Below, in pieces: positions 48,195 through 60,599 of a stretch of 64,000 nt of DNA. Every line of letters starts with the position of its first letter. Within the stretch, counting starts at the first letter, position 1. The DNA comes from Antitrichia curtipendula (taxonomy: Eukaryota > Streptophyta > Bryopsida > Hypnales > Leucodontaceae): assembly GCA_951230915.1 (NCBI GenBank), contig OX579635.1, positions 27,528,001 through 27,592,000 of the forward strand. The letters run 5' to 3'. The translations under genes were made by a program, and so were the position numbers. The notes beneath the pieces are model-generated. The model saw only the letters and a list, made by a program, of their open reading frames with translations. It searched no databases and had not been told where the DNA came from.

Positions 48195-49117
48195 GGTCAA
48201 CTTACATGTGAGCCCAGTGGACAAAGAAAGCAATTAAAAGACAAGAACAATGCCATCGATGATCGGTAAGCGTGGAAGTAGGAGAGAGAGTTCCACCGAT
48301 ATCAGTGTATTAGACGCTGTAGAAGGAGCATAAAAGTGCTTTCTATATTTTGACCCTATTGACTCCTTCTGTCCACCGATACATGTAAGGAGGCCCTAAG
48401 AGCATCACCACCCGACCATCAAAGCGACCCCAACTTGAATGAACTGTGAGCGGTGGCCTTCCAAAAAAAACCACCCGACCCCAAAATCGGATGACCTCCA
48501 TGTCGGCATGGCCTTCAAAAGTTGGTCGACCTGCAAAAGAGAGTCCATTTGATAATCGCGAACTGGCCTACAAAACAAGAAAAGACAAGACCTTCTACAT
48601 CTCCGGAGGTGTGTTCTTCACCCTCGTCCGACCTTTTTTTACCTCCCATGGGCTTCTTGCCTTTCAAATTGAACGTAAAGTAACTCCAAGAAGAGCCGTT
48701 TACCTCACCTTTTGGCCTCTTAAGAGATCATGGAGGGGGGTCATGACCTCTAGTCGGCCCCTAAATTGGATGTCACCATCCAACGTACTGGCCTCAGGGC
48801 CTCCTTACATGTATCGGTGATCGGTGAAGCTTCACAACAGGTGCTACAGGAAAAAATAGTCATTCCACTTTTATGTGGACCCGGTGGGTGGGGTGGGAAA
48901 CAATAAAAATTTCACACGCATTAGATTCTCTAGCTTCCACCAATGAGGTTGTCCACCGGTATCGGTGAAACTTCACCTCCTCCTTTCTCGCTTGCCCACC
49001 CCGGCAAGACAATTGGTGGAGCCGCTTTTGTCATCTTGCTTGAAATAGTTGGAAACTTGCCCACCGGGCTCACATGTAAGCTGACCCTCAAATAAGAGGT
49101 CGGGTGGTGATGCTCTA
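48195..49117. mobile_element. Composite of nested inverted-repeat elements
   Basis: Three inverted pairs interlock. GTCAACTTACATGTGAGCCC (48200) pairs with the region near 49055-49078. CCGATACATGTAAGGAGGCC (48376) pairs with GGCCTCCTTACATGTATCGG (about 48798). GAGCATCACCACCCGACC (48400) pairs with GGTCGGGTGGTGATGCTC (about 49099). The crossing order implies at least one element inserted into another. A plus-strand frame inside (48446-48820) is not recognisable. Confidence 0.75.
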
Positions 49118-51079
49118 ATTGTAGGAAAGGGTTGGCACCTTTCTGTTGCATACTTACTATTTTCCGAAAAAAATAAGGTTTGATAGATGCTGAAAATGTA
49201 TAATTTTTTCCCACCAATCCATACCTCCAATAAGCAATGCGGTTGCCAACATACCGCCAAAAGTGTGGCTAAATTTAGTGTTTTCAGTGTTTCCGACAAG
49301 CTGGGAAGCCACCAAACTACTCCCACAAGGAGGCTCCGCCAAGATTAGTTGGCCGGATTGGTATTACGGAATGGCTGCATTTGGAACTTTTCGCCTTGCA
49401 GGTCAAGCCGCAGTTTTGGCGGTCATGCATGTAACTTACGTGGCCTGAAGTTATTGGCTCAGAAGCTCCCCCAGCCACCAATAGTAGGCCGTCACATGCA
49501 AAATTTGAGAGGTCCACGTCACCTGAACTCCCTAAAAACACCAAGTCATTGTTCAATCTTGGGGAGTTGCACATGAAGTCAATTTTGGTAGGATGTTCAC
49601 ATGAAAATTTTAACACGTATTAGCTTCTTTGGGTAGGAATATTAAATTTTTTTTTCCCATTGGGTGCCCTAATCTAAAGTTAAGGTGCATGCATTAGAAT
49701 TTCCAGGCAACCACGGCAACTTTGGATATTATATGTGAAGGTTAAATTTGGCATAAATTAAGCCATTTTCGTTAAAAGAAACAAAAAAAATGCCTCATGT
49801 CATCTTGAATGTGATCGGTATGAGGTGATGTGGATCCCTGAGAATCTGTGAATCTGATGCGGAAATTCAATTTTAGCACCTGAGTATTGAATCAGACCTT
49901 CACGTATGGTAGCATGTGCAAAATTGGTCCTCCACTTCTCAAATTTGGCAAGTATGTAACTAACATAATGCATAATGCAAATATCCTAAAAATTAAACCC
50001 GGAATGACCAGAGTCATTGAAAGAGTGGTAAAGCCATCTGAAAAGTGGATACATTTTGGAAAAGAATGTTTGAGAAGTGTTTTTCAAGATGCTTTTGAGT
50101 GCAAAGCATTTTTCCTCTTCCAATTGCAATCGAACACCATTGTTGTCACCAATAATCCATCCCAAAACCGTCTCTCAACTCTCCCCAAATCGGGGTGAAT
50201 TGAAACTTCGTTTTCCTCTCTCTTCTTCAATTTGTCAACTCTACTTATTGTTCACTTTTTGGGCATTGGAGTGCTTAAAGGTTAACCATGTATAATGCAA
50301 AAATCTCACTGTAGGAGGAGTTTAAGTCTGCTCATTGTCCATCTTAACCCTAGAGCGCCGCAGGTGCCATTCCGTGGCGTTCTGATGACAACATTGGTAG
50401 GTTGGATAGAATTCAAAAGCACTTTTTCATTCTCCTTTTCTTTGTTGACCTTTCATGTTGGGTTATGAAGAGAATCCAATTGAGTTTGTAGTCTTTTCAA
50501 TGTTTGTCTTCACGTAAATGAGAAGTTATTAAAAAGAACGGATCACAAAATATGCTATTTTAGTGTATTTTGGAAAGTTGTTGCTCCTTGCTCTAAATCT
50601 GAAATTTCTCCACAAAAATGATATTTTTTGAGTTTGAACCCAACTAACAAAACGAAGGTCATCTACTCTAGTTTCTACGCCAATTTGAATTTTGAAGAAA
50701 ATCCTAATATTGAATATTTTATTGCAATTTGAACTTCGGATGTATATTCAATGTCTATTATTTTCTAATTATGTAATGACACGGAAATTGAGATTACACC
50801 ATGATGTTTGTCATTGTAATAGACACACATGGTGAAATTTTCAGATTTTTTGAAATTATTTTCTATTTAATATGATTTTTCTTCACTTTCTCTTCAGAAA
50901 TTCTCAAAAAAAATCAATTTTCCACAAAAAAATCTGAAATTTTTGTGAAGTAAAGAAAACATTTAATTTCATCTCTGAAAAATAAAATAAAAAAATTTCA
51001 TACATATCTAGTTGCAAAAGGGCAGCAAATTGAGTGATGGACAGTGAGGTTTGAAATCAATGGTCATGGGTCCGTCATT
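49118..51079. other. Intergenic, no gene seen
   Basis: Becomes strongly AT-rich after 50,400. No protein family, tRNA or clear element boundary recognised. Confidence 0.5.
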
Positions 51080-51545
51080 TAGGGGTTAACCACAACTTAA
51101 TGGATCAACAAATCAATGGGTACTGTGCATCGGTGATGTTGCGGCTCATAGATTTTCGTGGATGACACAAGCTTCTAGGCCGCCATGCTCCAACTAATGC
51201 TGGCGGGCTCGGTAAGAAGCGGAGCTGCATACCCGTCAATCCTCTCCGCATTGGCGGTAAACTGCCAGCCAGCGGCACTCCGGATTTGAACCATCGGAAA
51301 GTTAAGACTGACAACGTAAGTGCACTGAAAGTGGGAAGCCAAGAGTCCAACTGAACGCTTCTCATAGCAATGAGGCTCAACCAGCATTCGAATGTCTGAA
51401 TGTGCTGCGCCGGCACAAGGCTCTCTCAATTCGTTTGCCATTGGCACAACTAAATTCCGGCATTCACAACGGCGTTGACAATCAGCTTTGCACGGTGGGC
51501 AGAGGTTAGCCCACCGTGCAAATGAGAAATCTACAGAAAGTGTAC
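51080..51545. repeat. Dispersed repeat family R, uninterrupted copy
   Basis: Contains AGGCCGCCATGCTCCAACTA, TCAATCCTCTCC, CACAAGGCTC and GGCGTTGACAATCAGCTT in that order. The same order occurs at 52195-52329 plus 53100-53375, where about 770 bp of other DNA splits it. Confidence 0.85.
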
Positions 51546-51631
51546 AGGAACCGACGATCTCTTCTGGGTACAGTGCCTGTACCCAGTGATTTTCTTTTAT
51601 CATTTTGGATAAGTAGACAGATATTTCTTCA

Positions 51632-51782
51632 GTACTCCTGTGATACTCGGGTGATACTCCTGTGATACTTGTGCGATACTTGTGTGATACTTGTGTGATA
51701 CTTGTGTGATATTTGGGTGATATTCAAGTGATACTTGGGTGATGCTCAAGTGATACTTGGGTGATACTTGGGTGGTTCTTGG
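51632..51782. repeat. 11 bp minisatellite (GTGATACTTGG/T)n
   Basis: Twelve or more units of GTGATACT(T/C)G(T/G), with drift. Adjacent units are perfect at 51675-51712. Confidence 0.93.
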
Positions 51783-52194
51783 ACAAGGTGGGTCTCACTT
51801 TAGGATTGGCTATTGAAGGGCTTGGAGTGCTTGGATAGGATGGAGGTGGGTATTGCTTTAGGGTTGGTCATGGTAGCCAACCCTTGCTCCGTTGTCTGTG
51901 TTTACTTGGTATATTGAATTTTGGAGTTTAGTTTCAAAACCAATTTGTTTTTGAAAGAAGAAGATTGTAGCTACTTTGCAAATTTGAAGTTGGAAAGAAA
52001 GTGACCAATGGAAATTTGATACTAAATCGAGGACTAAATGAACCGGGAGATTTGGATAAGGAGAGGATGCAACGGGTGCCCTTAGAAAGAAAAAACAAAA
52101 ATAATTGACTTTTTCTATAAAGAAGAGGCAAATTACTAGGGCAGCTCCAAAACTTCCCAAACATTGCCTTGTACGTAGTCATGAAAGAGCATTG

Positions 52195-53375
52195 TCAATC
52201 TTAACAACGATTAAATGGATCAACAAACCATATATGGGCACCATAACATTGTTGTTGTTGCGACTCGTAGATAAGCTACTAGGCCGCCATGCTCCAACTA
52301 ATATTGGGCTTGGTAAGAAAGGGAGTTGTCTAAGAGCATCTGCACCGCAACTTAGGGAGTGCCGCAAACTTGGTGAATGGCCAGGCCCGGCCAAAAAAAA
52401 ATGCCCCATGGCAGCCACGGCCAGCGCCAAGAAATAGCTGGCCACGGCCAATTGTGACTAGTACACGGCCAAATCTTGAGTCCCCTCATGACTTAGTAAA
52501 GAGGGTTGACTGTTCTTTTTGACACCGAATTCAAGGTAGATGGCGCTATAGAGAACTCCATCGCATTTTATTTTTTTAAAATTTGGAACCAATGAAACGC
52601 TGGTCTAGTAATAAACTGATATGGTGGACTGAGTTTCTCGTGTTTTGTGAAGAATTGACTTGGGTGCTTCACTTTCACCGTTTTGCAATAGGGCAGACGA
52701 ATGCCATAGGGCCCGGCCGCATCAGAAGAGCATGCCAAGCGGCTCAATCTTGCGTCTCCCTCATGTGCCAGCCGTGGGGGATGCTCTAAGGTATGTGCAC
52801 CTAAAAGTGACACTCTCCTAATTGCGACACCTATCTGCACCTGTGTCACAATTACGAGAGGGTGTTTGTTTTGTTTTCTCTAACACAAATGAAGGAGAAC
52901 CCTTTATGGCAAGAATAAAATACAAACACCCAGCCACAAGCGACCCGAGACAAATGAAAGACAACAAAAACAAAATAACGGGGGACCTAACAAACCAGGG
53001 TGACAGCAAGGAGCGGTCGTGAGCCACACCTTGCTGCCACGGGGAGCCTAGGGAGGTTCGTACTTACAAGAGAGAGTGTGTTCACTTTCAGGTGCACCAT
53101 ATACCGTTACTCAATCCTCTCCTTGGCGGTAAAAGGTCCCCGGCACTCCGGCTTTGAACAATACTGGAAAACCGGAATAGGTGCTGACTGAAACGGGGAG
53201 ACCGACAGCCCAACGCTTTCAGTCTCGGATACTGTATGAAGCTCCCGGCACAAGGCTCCCGGCACAACTAAATCACTCACGGCATTCATAACTACGGCGT
53301 TGACAATCAGCTTCAGAGTTGGCTGCGGAGAGTGCAGCTCACTCACCGCAGTCGATTCAAATGGGAAATCTACGA
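52195..53375. repeat. Dispersed repeat family R, copy split by an insertion (52330-53099)
   Basis: Left part 52195-52329 and right part 53100-53375 match consecutive parts of the copy at 51080-51545. The intervening DNA begins TAAGAGCATCTGCACC. It carries an inverted end, GGGGATGCTCTAAGG, at 52778-52792, so at least 52330-52793 is a TIR element. The origin of 52794-53099 is unclear. Confidence 0.8.
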
Positions 53376-53579
53376 GCCGCAACATTCATGGAGAAACGGT
53401 TCTTTTCTGTGTATAGAGCAATTGGTCTCACAAATAGTTTGAATGTGAGACAAGTGTGCTCTACTCCAAGGAGCATAGAAAGTGTGCAAGATATTTTCGG
53501 AAACGGTGTCTGTCTTTGAAGCTAAGGGAAGGTCAAAAGAACTCCTAAAGTTACGGTAGAAAATACCCATTTCTGATCT

Positions 53580-53965
53580 AAGGATACGTACACAACTTGT
53601 AGGGTGCAGCTATTTGCAATCAAGGCTAGAATTAGCTTTCCAATAAAAGTGAATGAGGTTTTTTTCTCCTTTTTAAGGTTGGGACTAATAAGGTCAAGTC
53701 ACGTGTCCAAAGTAGTGAGCTAGAAAGTACTTCTTGAATGACCGGAATTGGAAGAGTCTATACATTGGGTATGGGTCTTGGCTAACTTTGGGCTTTCATG
53801 ATTCACAGTAATTTCAATTCTAGGCATAAAATTATCCAAAAATTTGCAATCCTTGTAATTTCTATCTTCCTACACAGTAGAAAGTTTACATTACCTTATA
53901 CTGCTTGAAAACATTCAAGGAATGGCTTAAATGGTTGACTATAGATGGTTCTATCATAATCCTAA
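53580..53965. mobile_element. Truncated inverted copy of the 41.4-42.2 kb element
   Basis: Reverse complement of about 41393-41760, including TCCAAAGTA, AATTGGAAGAGTCTATAC and the end block TAGATGGTTCTATCATAA. It lacks the second terminus. Confidence 0.7.
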
Positions 53966-56900
53966 GGCCCTTTGTTCATCAAAAAACATTCAAAGTTGCC
54001 ATTTTTCATATTGCGAAGTGCAAAAAAAATTTACTAATTGTTTTTTTTTTTGCATATTTTACTGCAGGATTTTGCACTAGACTAGTATAATAATGTGGGG
54101 TAGGAATTTTAGAAACTATCACCTTTAATTGTAGAATGCAAGAAAATTGTGTTTAAAGTGAAGAAAGCAGGGTTTTGAGCACGTTCCTTGACTAGATTAT
54201 TTGACTTTGAATGTTCTTAACTTCAAATATTTGCACTTAACATTTAAATTTTTAAATTTTTTATGTTGAAGATTTGAGTTCAAAGTCTAGGAAAAAAAAA
54301 TTCAAAAAGTTAATTGACTTTCATTCTTTAAAAAATTGGTAAGCAGAAGTTGGTATAAGATTAAAGAAAAAACTAAATTATTACTAGCTTTAAGATGGAA
54401 GTAAAAACACACTAATCCCAGTAAGCATATCTAACCCTATGAAACTTTTTCTTTGGGGAAATGGTAAAAATTAAGTTCAAAAATGAATCCATTACATTAT
54501 TTTCACAAGAATTTCCTATGATTGCTCGCAAAATAAGAAGCTCTATAAATTTCACATCATTGATCCAAATGGAATGAAATCAAAGTTTTCCATATAGACA
54601 AAAATATATTCTATGAGGGAAAAAAAGTAAAGTGTTTGACCAAAATGTAGGAAAAATTTCAGCCCATTTGACCGCATGGATTGAAATATTATAACCCTTG
54701 AAATGAGAAAAAAAAAACCTTTTTCATTCCTGTAAAACGGAGTCAACATACTTTGGTCCCTTTCAGAGTATAATTCTTGTTCTACACAAATATGAGGATT
54801 TTGACCATTCATAAGTATATAATGTTGGTTCACTCATGGAAAATTTTAGAAGCAACTAAGATGTTAGCTTATACTAAATCACTTTGCAATGCAAGCACTT
54901 TAAGTGAATTGGCAATACATGAAGCATTTTTTGACGATTTCTTGTGCAATAAGGAAATTTTCATTTGAAATACAGACAATGAAAATTTAGAGACAAACAT
55001 TTGAAACATGTGAAAAAAATTTCAAGAATTTTGACTTCACAAATAAAAAGATAATAGGACTTGAAGTTAGAAGAAAATGTTTTTAATCCTAAAATCACTC
55101 CAACATAACTAATAAAGTTTGACTCCTCTTAGAATGAGATTTGGGGACTAAATTTTTTTTTTTTGGACAATTGTATGCCATATATTTGGCATACATGCCA
55201 AATTTGAAAAATTAATGAGCTTTTTTGCAAAAGATTTCCAAAAGATTCTCAAATTGCTCGAGTTGTCTCCAAAGTTCAAGGTTGTATAACTTTTGATCCG
55301 AGCACTCAATTAGAAGAAAAATTATTTTTTCATCAAAGAGGTACATATTCATACCTTGTGTCCAAATTTCATGAACACCCAACCAAAAATGATTTTGTAG
55401 GAAGCTACCCAAGATTTATTGCGTACGTTGAATGGACACTTGGTCTTTAAGGGATTAAACAAGATTTCATTACAAGTTGCAAACAAGCAGAAGAGACCAT
55501 CCAAATTTAATTTGAGAGGGTGATTTGAGGTTTTTGATATGCTTTTCAAATGTAACAAGTTGATTTGAAGTTCAATGTAGAATCACGGCTATTTTAAGAT
55601 AGGTCTAATCCATTTACTAAGTGTTAGACTATGTTATAATGCTAAATTGAGGATGCTTGAATGTTATGAATGAAGGACTTGGATTAGCCTTTTAAATTTT
55701 ACTAATAGTCGAACTCAATTTTTTTCATTTCTTTTATAACTTGTAAGATAGGAGGTCGATAATGTGATTGCACTTTAAATGTGACCTCTAGAGCAAAGGT
55801 ATATATATTTTTTTTCAATGTACAAATCACACTTGTCAATGCACCAACAATGAACATATCAAAAGATCATTGCTTTTAGTGAACTATGTAATTCTAACTT
55901 CAAAATCTACATCTAAATCCACAAAGGTTCAAAAAATATGAATCAACTTGTATTAGATGCCATTTCCATTTATCTTTCCATGAAAATTTACTAAAAAAAC
56001 ATGACAAAATTATCCACCTACCCCAGTTGTGAATCAATTGTTAAGTCCTAAAATCCTAAAGCCATTTTTTTGTCAAAAAACACTCAAAATTGCCATTCCT
56101 ACTGCATTCATCCAACAAAAGAAAAATAAATTCAAAATCTTACCACAATATTTTATACTTCACTTACCTCTGATCATGTGGTAAAAAATTTACAAAGTGA
56201 CCACACAAATTGGAAGATATTAGCATTCAAAGTTGGAAATACAACTTTTAAAAAGCTAGCATGCAATTTCAAATGACTTTGACTACCATTTGTAGAAAAA
56301 AATTTGCACTATAGACTTATTGAATAATTGTATTGAAACTCTAGAGATTAAAAAAGAATACACTTAATATTCTTTACTTAGAAAATTGTTAAGTAGAAGT
56401 AGGTTCAAGATTGAACAAAAAATTAAATTGTTAAATTTCTAACTAAGTTGGAATTGAAACACAATAGTCTCAATTGTGAGATTGTTCAAGCAACAAAAGT
56501 GAACCTTGTCAAACGTTTTTTTTGGAAAATTGTGAAAACTACATTCAAATTTTGAATTCTTAAAATTATTTTTGGAGAAGATGCTTGGATTGCCTGAAAA
56601 ACAAGATTGCCCATAACTTTCTCATCACTAGTCCAAGTAGAATGAATCAAAGCTTCGCATGTAGACAAAATTATTATATTTTTGAGGGGAGAATTTTTTA
56701 TTTATTTTAATTTTAATTTATTTCTTGGTATTGCCCACCAATTCATCCTAATTTTGACTTATCGTGCTGTAACTTTTGTTTCCAAACATTGATTAAAATA
56801 AAAATTATATTCCCATAAAGCTTATGTGTTTTCCAAGCTTCACATTAAGTTTTAGGAAACTGCAATGAATATTGAGACCATACAAGCCTATCCAGAAGTC

Positions 56901-57400
56901 CCATTTTGTCCTCCATAGGGACAATGGGACTTTACATGTAAAATGATTGCTTTACGGACTTCCTACCTTATAGATAGGATAAGGAAGAGTTTTGGAGCTC
57001 CATCTATGGACAAAGATATTATTAAAAGCATTGGCAACGCAAACTTTCCTTTCCTTTCCTTTTGAACGCCTAAAGGGTGGAGGATTCCTTTTTTTTTGCT
57101 ACTCATCAATGTTCAAAATATTTTTTAATACTTTCCCAGCTATTTTTCAATTTACTCTTGTATTGAACCTTTTTTTCAAGTACCCAAGTCTTTTGATTAT
57201 TTATCCATTCATTTGTCCTAAATAAATATCTTATAAATTTTTTCACCGTATTTTTGTCTGAACAAAATAAATTTTCAAATTACAACCACTCTTTATTTCT
57301 TTATTTCTTTTTTCAATGTGCCAGTTGCATTCTTTCTACCGGCGAATTTTGACCTAGCCGCTGGTTCTTCCAAGTTCAATTTTTTAATTTTTTAATTTTT
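53966..57400. other. AT-rich intergenic DNA, no gene seen
   Basis: Homopolymer-rich, with many A/T runs and short frames only. No family, tRNA or well-bounded element recognised. Confidence 0.55.
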
Positions 57401-57418
57401 ACACAAATAAAGGAGGAC

Positions 57419-59788
57419 ATAACATTCAAGAGCCTTCAGAGAGGCTGCCTTTGCCTCTCTGAAGTCTTCATCCACGAAATGCATCCACATATTATTAATG
57501 TAAGCTTCAGGACCGAGACAATGGCAGTACATTTATGGTGCGATCTATTTATTTGGCTAATTCTAGGACAAAATATACAAACAAACAATTATAAAGATAC
57601 ATGGTCTGACAAAAACCAAAGAATTCATTGAATATTATATCAATGAAATCTAACCATTCGCCATCAATAACTAAATTTGATTTTTTTGTCGACAAGAGAA
57701 GCTCTTTATGTACACTTGGGGTGGTAGGAGATAGAACAATCCATGTGGGATATGTAACTTAGAGTTTGTAATTTCTCAACCGCTCATAATTAAGTCTAAA
57801 GTAGGAATTGTGTTAAAATTATAATTTCAGACCTCATTTAGGCATAGTGGAATACCTTTTTTCAAAACAAACTGAACTAAAAAAAGTTGTGGAATCAAGC
57901 TAAGTTTCATCTCCAAAAATCCGTTTCAGATTTAGATCTTCCAATCAAAAGTTATGGACAAATTTCAGACAGGATGTATGAAAATGTCAAAAAAAAATCC
58001 TTTCAAACCCCTCTATGAAATTTGTCTATAACTTTTTAGTGGAAGATCTAAATCTAAAACGTATTTTTGAAGATGAAATTTAACTTGATTCTCCAACTTA
58101 TTTTAGTTCAAAGTATTTTGGAAAAAATTATTTTACTATGCCTAAATGAGGTCTGAAATTATAGTTTTAATACAATTCTTAATTTAGACTTAACTATGAG
58201 CGGTTGAGAAATTACAAACTCTAAATTACATATCCCACATGGGTTGTTCTACCTCCTACCACCCCATATGTTCATAAATAATTGTCTTCTAGTTCTAAAT
58301 CACAGAACATGAAATCAATGGCTTACAAAGCAATGTGACGGAATTCAAACAGTGAAATTTTTGACCTGAATGAATTGGTTGTAATATGTTCAAAGCTAAT
58401 TTTTGTGTTCAATTTCCCAATAATCCGATTGTGCAGTCATGACCTTGGCACTGAGCAGAAGTCTGATATTATTGACGCGTGGCTTATTAGCTAATGTTGG
58501 GTGTGAAATATTCCACATCATTCCGTCAGAGGGAAGGCAGCTGCTCTCACAGCTCTTGAATGTTATGGACCTTTACTTTTTACACAAATAAAGGAGGACC
58601 TTTACATAACATTCATGAGCTGTGAGAGGAGCTGCCTTGCCTCTGACGGAATGATGTGGTATATTCCACATCATTCCATCCAAAGGATGAAATGGTGTGG
58701 AATATTCCACACCCCACATTAGCTAATAAGCCACGCGTCAATAATATCAGACTTCTGCTCAGTGCCAAGGTCATGACTGCACAATCAGGTTACTGGGAAA
58801 TTGAACACCCCCAGTTCAAGCAATACAGAAAAAAATAGCTTTAAACCAATCAATTCATTATGTTTGAATTCCCGCTCATTGCTTTGTAACCATTCATGTT
58901 TTGTAATTCAGAATTAGAAGACAATTCTTTATGTACATATGGGGTGGTAGGAGGTAGAACAACCCATGTGGGATAAGTAATTTAGAGTTTGTAATTTCTC
59001 AACCGCTCATAGTTAAGTCTAAAATAGGAATTGTGTTAAAACTATAATTTTAGACCTCATTTAGGCATAGTAAAATAACTTTTTTCAAAATACTTTGAAC
59101 TAAAATAAGTTGGAGAATCAAGTTAAATTTCATCTTAAAAAATACGTTTGAGATTTTGATCTTCCACTCAAAAGTTATAGACAAATTTCATAGAGGGGGT
59201 TGAAAGGATTTTTTTTTGACATTTTCATACATCCTCTCTAAAATTTGTCCATAACTTTTGATTGGAAGATCTAAATCTCAAACGTATTTTTGAAGATGAA
59301 ATTTAACTTGATTCCCCAACTTTTTTTAGTTCAGTTTGTTTTGAAAAAAGGTATTCCACTATGCCTAAATGAGGTCTGAAATTATAATTTTAACACAATT
59401 CCTACTTTAGACTTAATTATGAGCGGTTGAGAAATTACAAATTCTAAATTACATATCCCACATGGGTTGTTCTATCTCCTACCACCCCAAGTGTACATAA
59501 AGAGATTCTCTTTTTCACGAAAACAATCATAATAAAATATTGATGGCAAATGGTTAGATTTCTTTGGTAGAATACTCAATGAATTCTTCGAGTTCTGACA
59601 GACCATCTATCTTTATAGTTATTTGTTTGTATATTTTTTCCTAAAACTATCCAAAGAAATAGATCGCACCATAAATGTACTGCCATTGTCTCGTTCCTGA
59701 AGCTTACATTAATAATATGTGCATGCATTTCGTGGATGAAGACTTCAGAGAGGCAAAGGCAGCCTCTCTGAAGGCTCTTGAATGTTAT
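57419..59788. mobile_element. Giant nested palindrome, 2.37 kb: two ~1.15 kb TIR units head to head
   Basis: Unit A (57419-58566) and unit B (58606-59788) are inverted copies separated by 39 bp. Both begin ATAACATTCA and end GAATGTTAT. Outer ends carry a hairpin (57434-57464: CTTCAGAGAGGC, 7-nt loop, complement), mirrored near 59741-59772. Each unit also contains a second fold-back of about 570 bp (57711-58280 and 58930-59510) whose arms hold GGGGTGGTAGGAG. The 18 bp ACACAAATAAAGGAGGAC precedes unit A (57401) and recurs in the spacer (58582). There is no coding sequence. Whether this is one fold-back transposon or a duplicated one is inference. Confidence 0.9.
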
Positions 59789-60048
59789 GTTACTTTCCAA
59801 ACTGTTTTCAAGATTGGGTAGGACGGCGCATGACCACTTAGGAGAAAATCTCAGTGCCATTAAAGTTTAGGTGGACTCTCAGACAAACAGACAGGCTTGG
59901 CCAGTTTTCCAAGTTTAGCGCCACGTGGCTGGCTTTTTTAGGAAGCAGTTGGTTTTAATTTGGACTCTCCCAAGTGGGGAATAATAACTTAATTTAGGCC
60001 CACCAATGAGGGGCTTCGTGAGAAATTGGGCCAGCCATCAGTTCATAA
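59789..60048. other. Short intergenic spacer
   Basis: No feature recognised between the palindrome and the MITE. Confidence 0.5.
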
Positions 60049-60460
60049 TAATGTAACATGCTCTTAAAGCGACCATTTAAGGGCTGGTCCGCCTTTATCA
60101 CAGGCTTCTTTGGACAAAAATATTTTTAGATCATTTTTTAGAGAAAGAAAAATAGATGTGAAACCTAACACAAGTGGTTTTGTATTTTTTTAAGCATTTT
60201 TGAATTACTTAAAAAATTCAAAGATTTAGGGCATAGGCACCTATTTGTGAACATAGGTTTTCCAAAATCTGTCTTCTTGCAACTTGTAAAGAGATGTGCA
60301 GAAATCAAAGACAATAATTGGCTCTTACAATAGAATTTTTTTTTTTCTCGATGCATTCAATTGCTAAACTCATCCATTTAAAGATCACCCCTTCTCCATT
60401 CTCCACCTAAAAATAGGGGCGGTTTGAAGAAGATGGGCGCTTTTAGAGCATACTACCTTA
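60049..60460. mobile_element. MITE, TAAGGTAG family, copy B (inverted)
   Basis: Reverse complement of copy A (9240-9671), 412 bp. The ends are TAATGTAACATGCTCTTAAA and TTTAGAGCATACTACCTTA. The left end has drifted. GGACAAAAATATTTTTAGATC and GAAGAAGATGGGCGC match copy A. Confidence 0.9.
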
Positions 60461-60599
60461 TCCAATGATTTTTTTTTTTTTTTTTTTCCCCTCCCCTTAG
60501 GACATCCAAGTAGCAAGTCCAAATAATCAACCGTCTAATTTTGATCGTTCATCTGTCACTCATCCACAATATTACCTAAGTATGATAAATTTCATCCAA

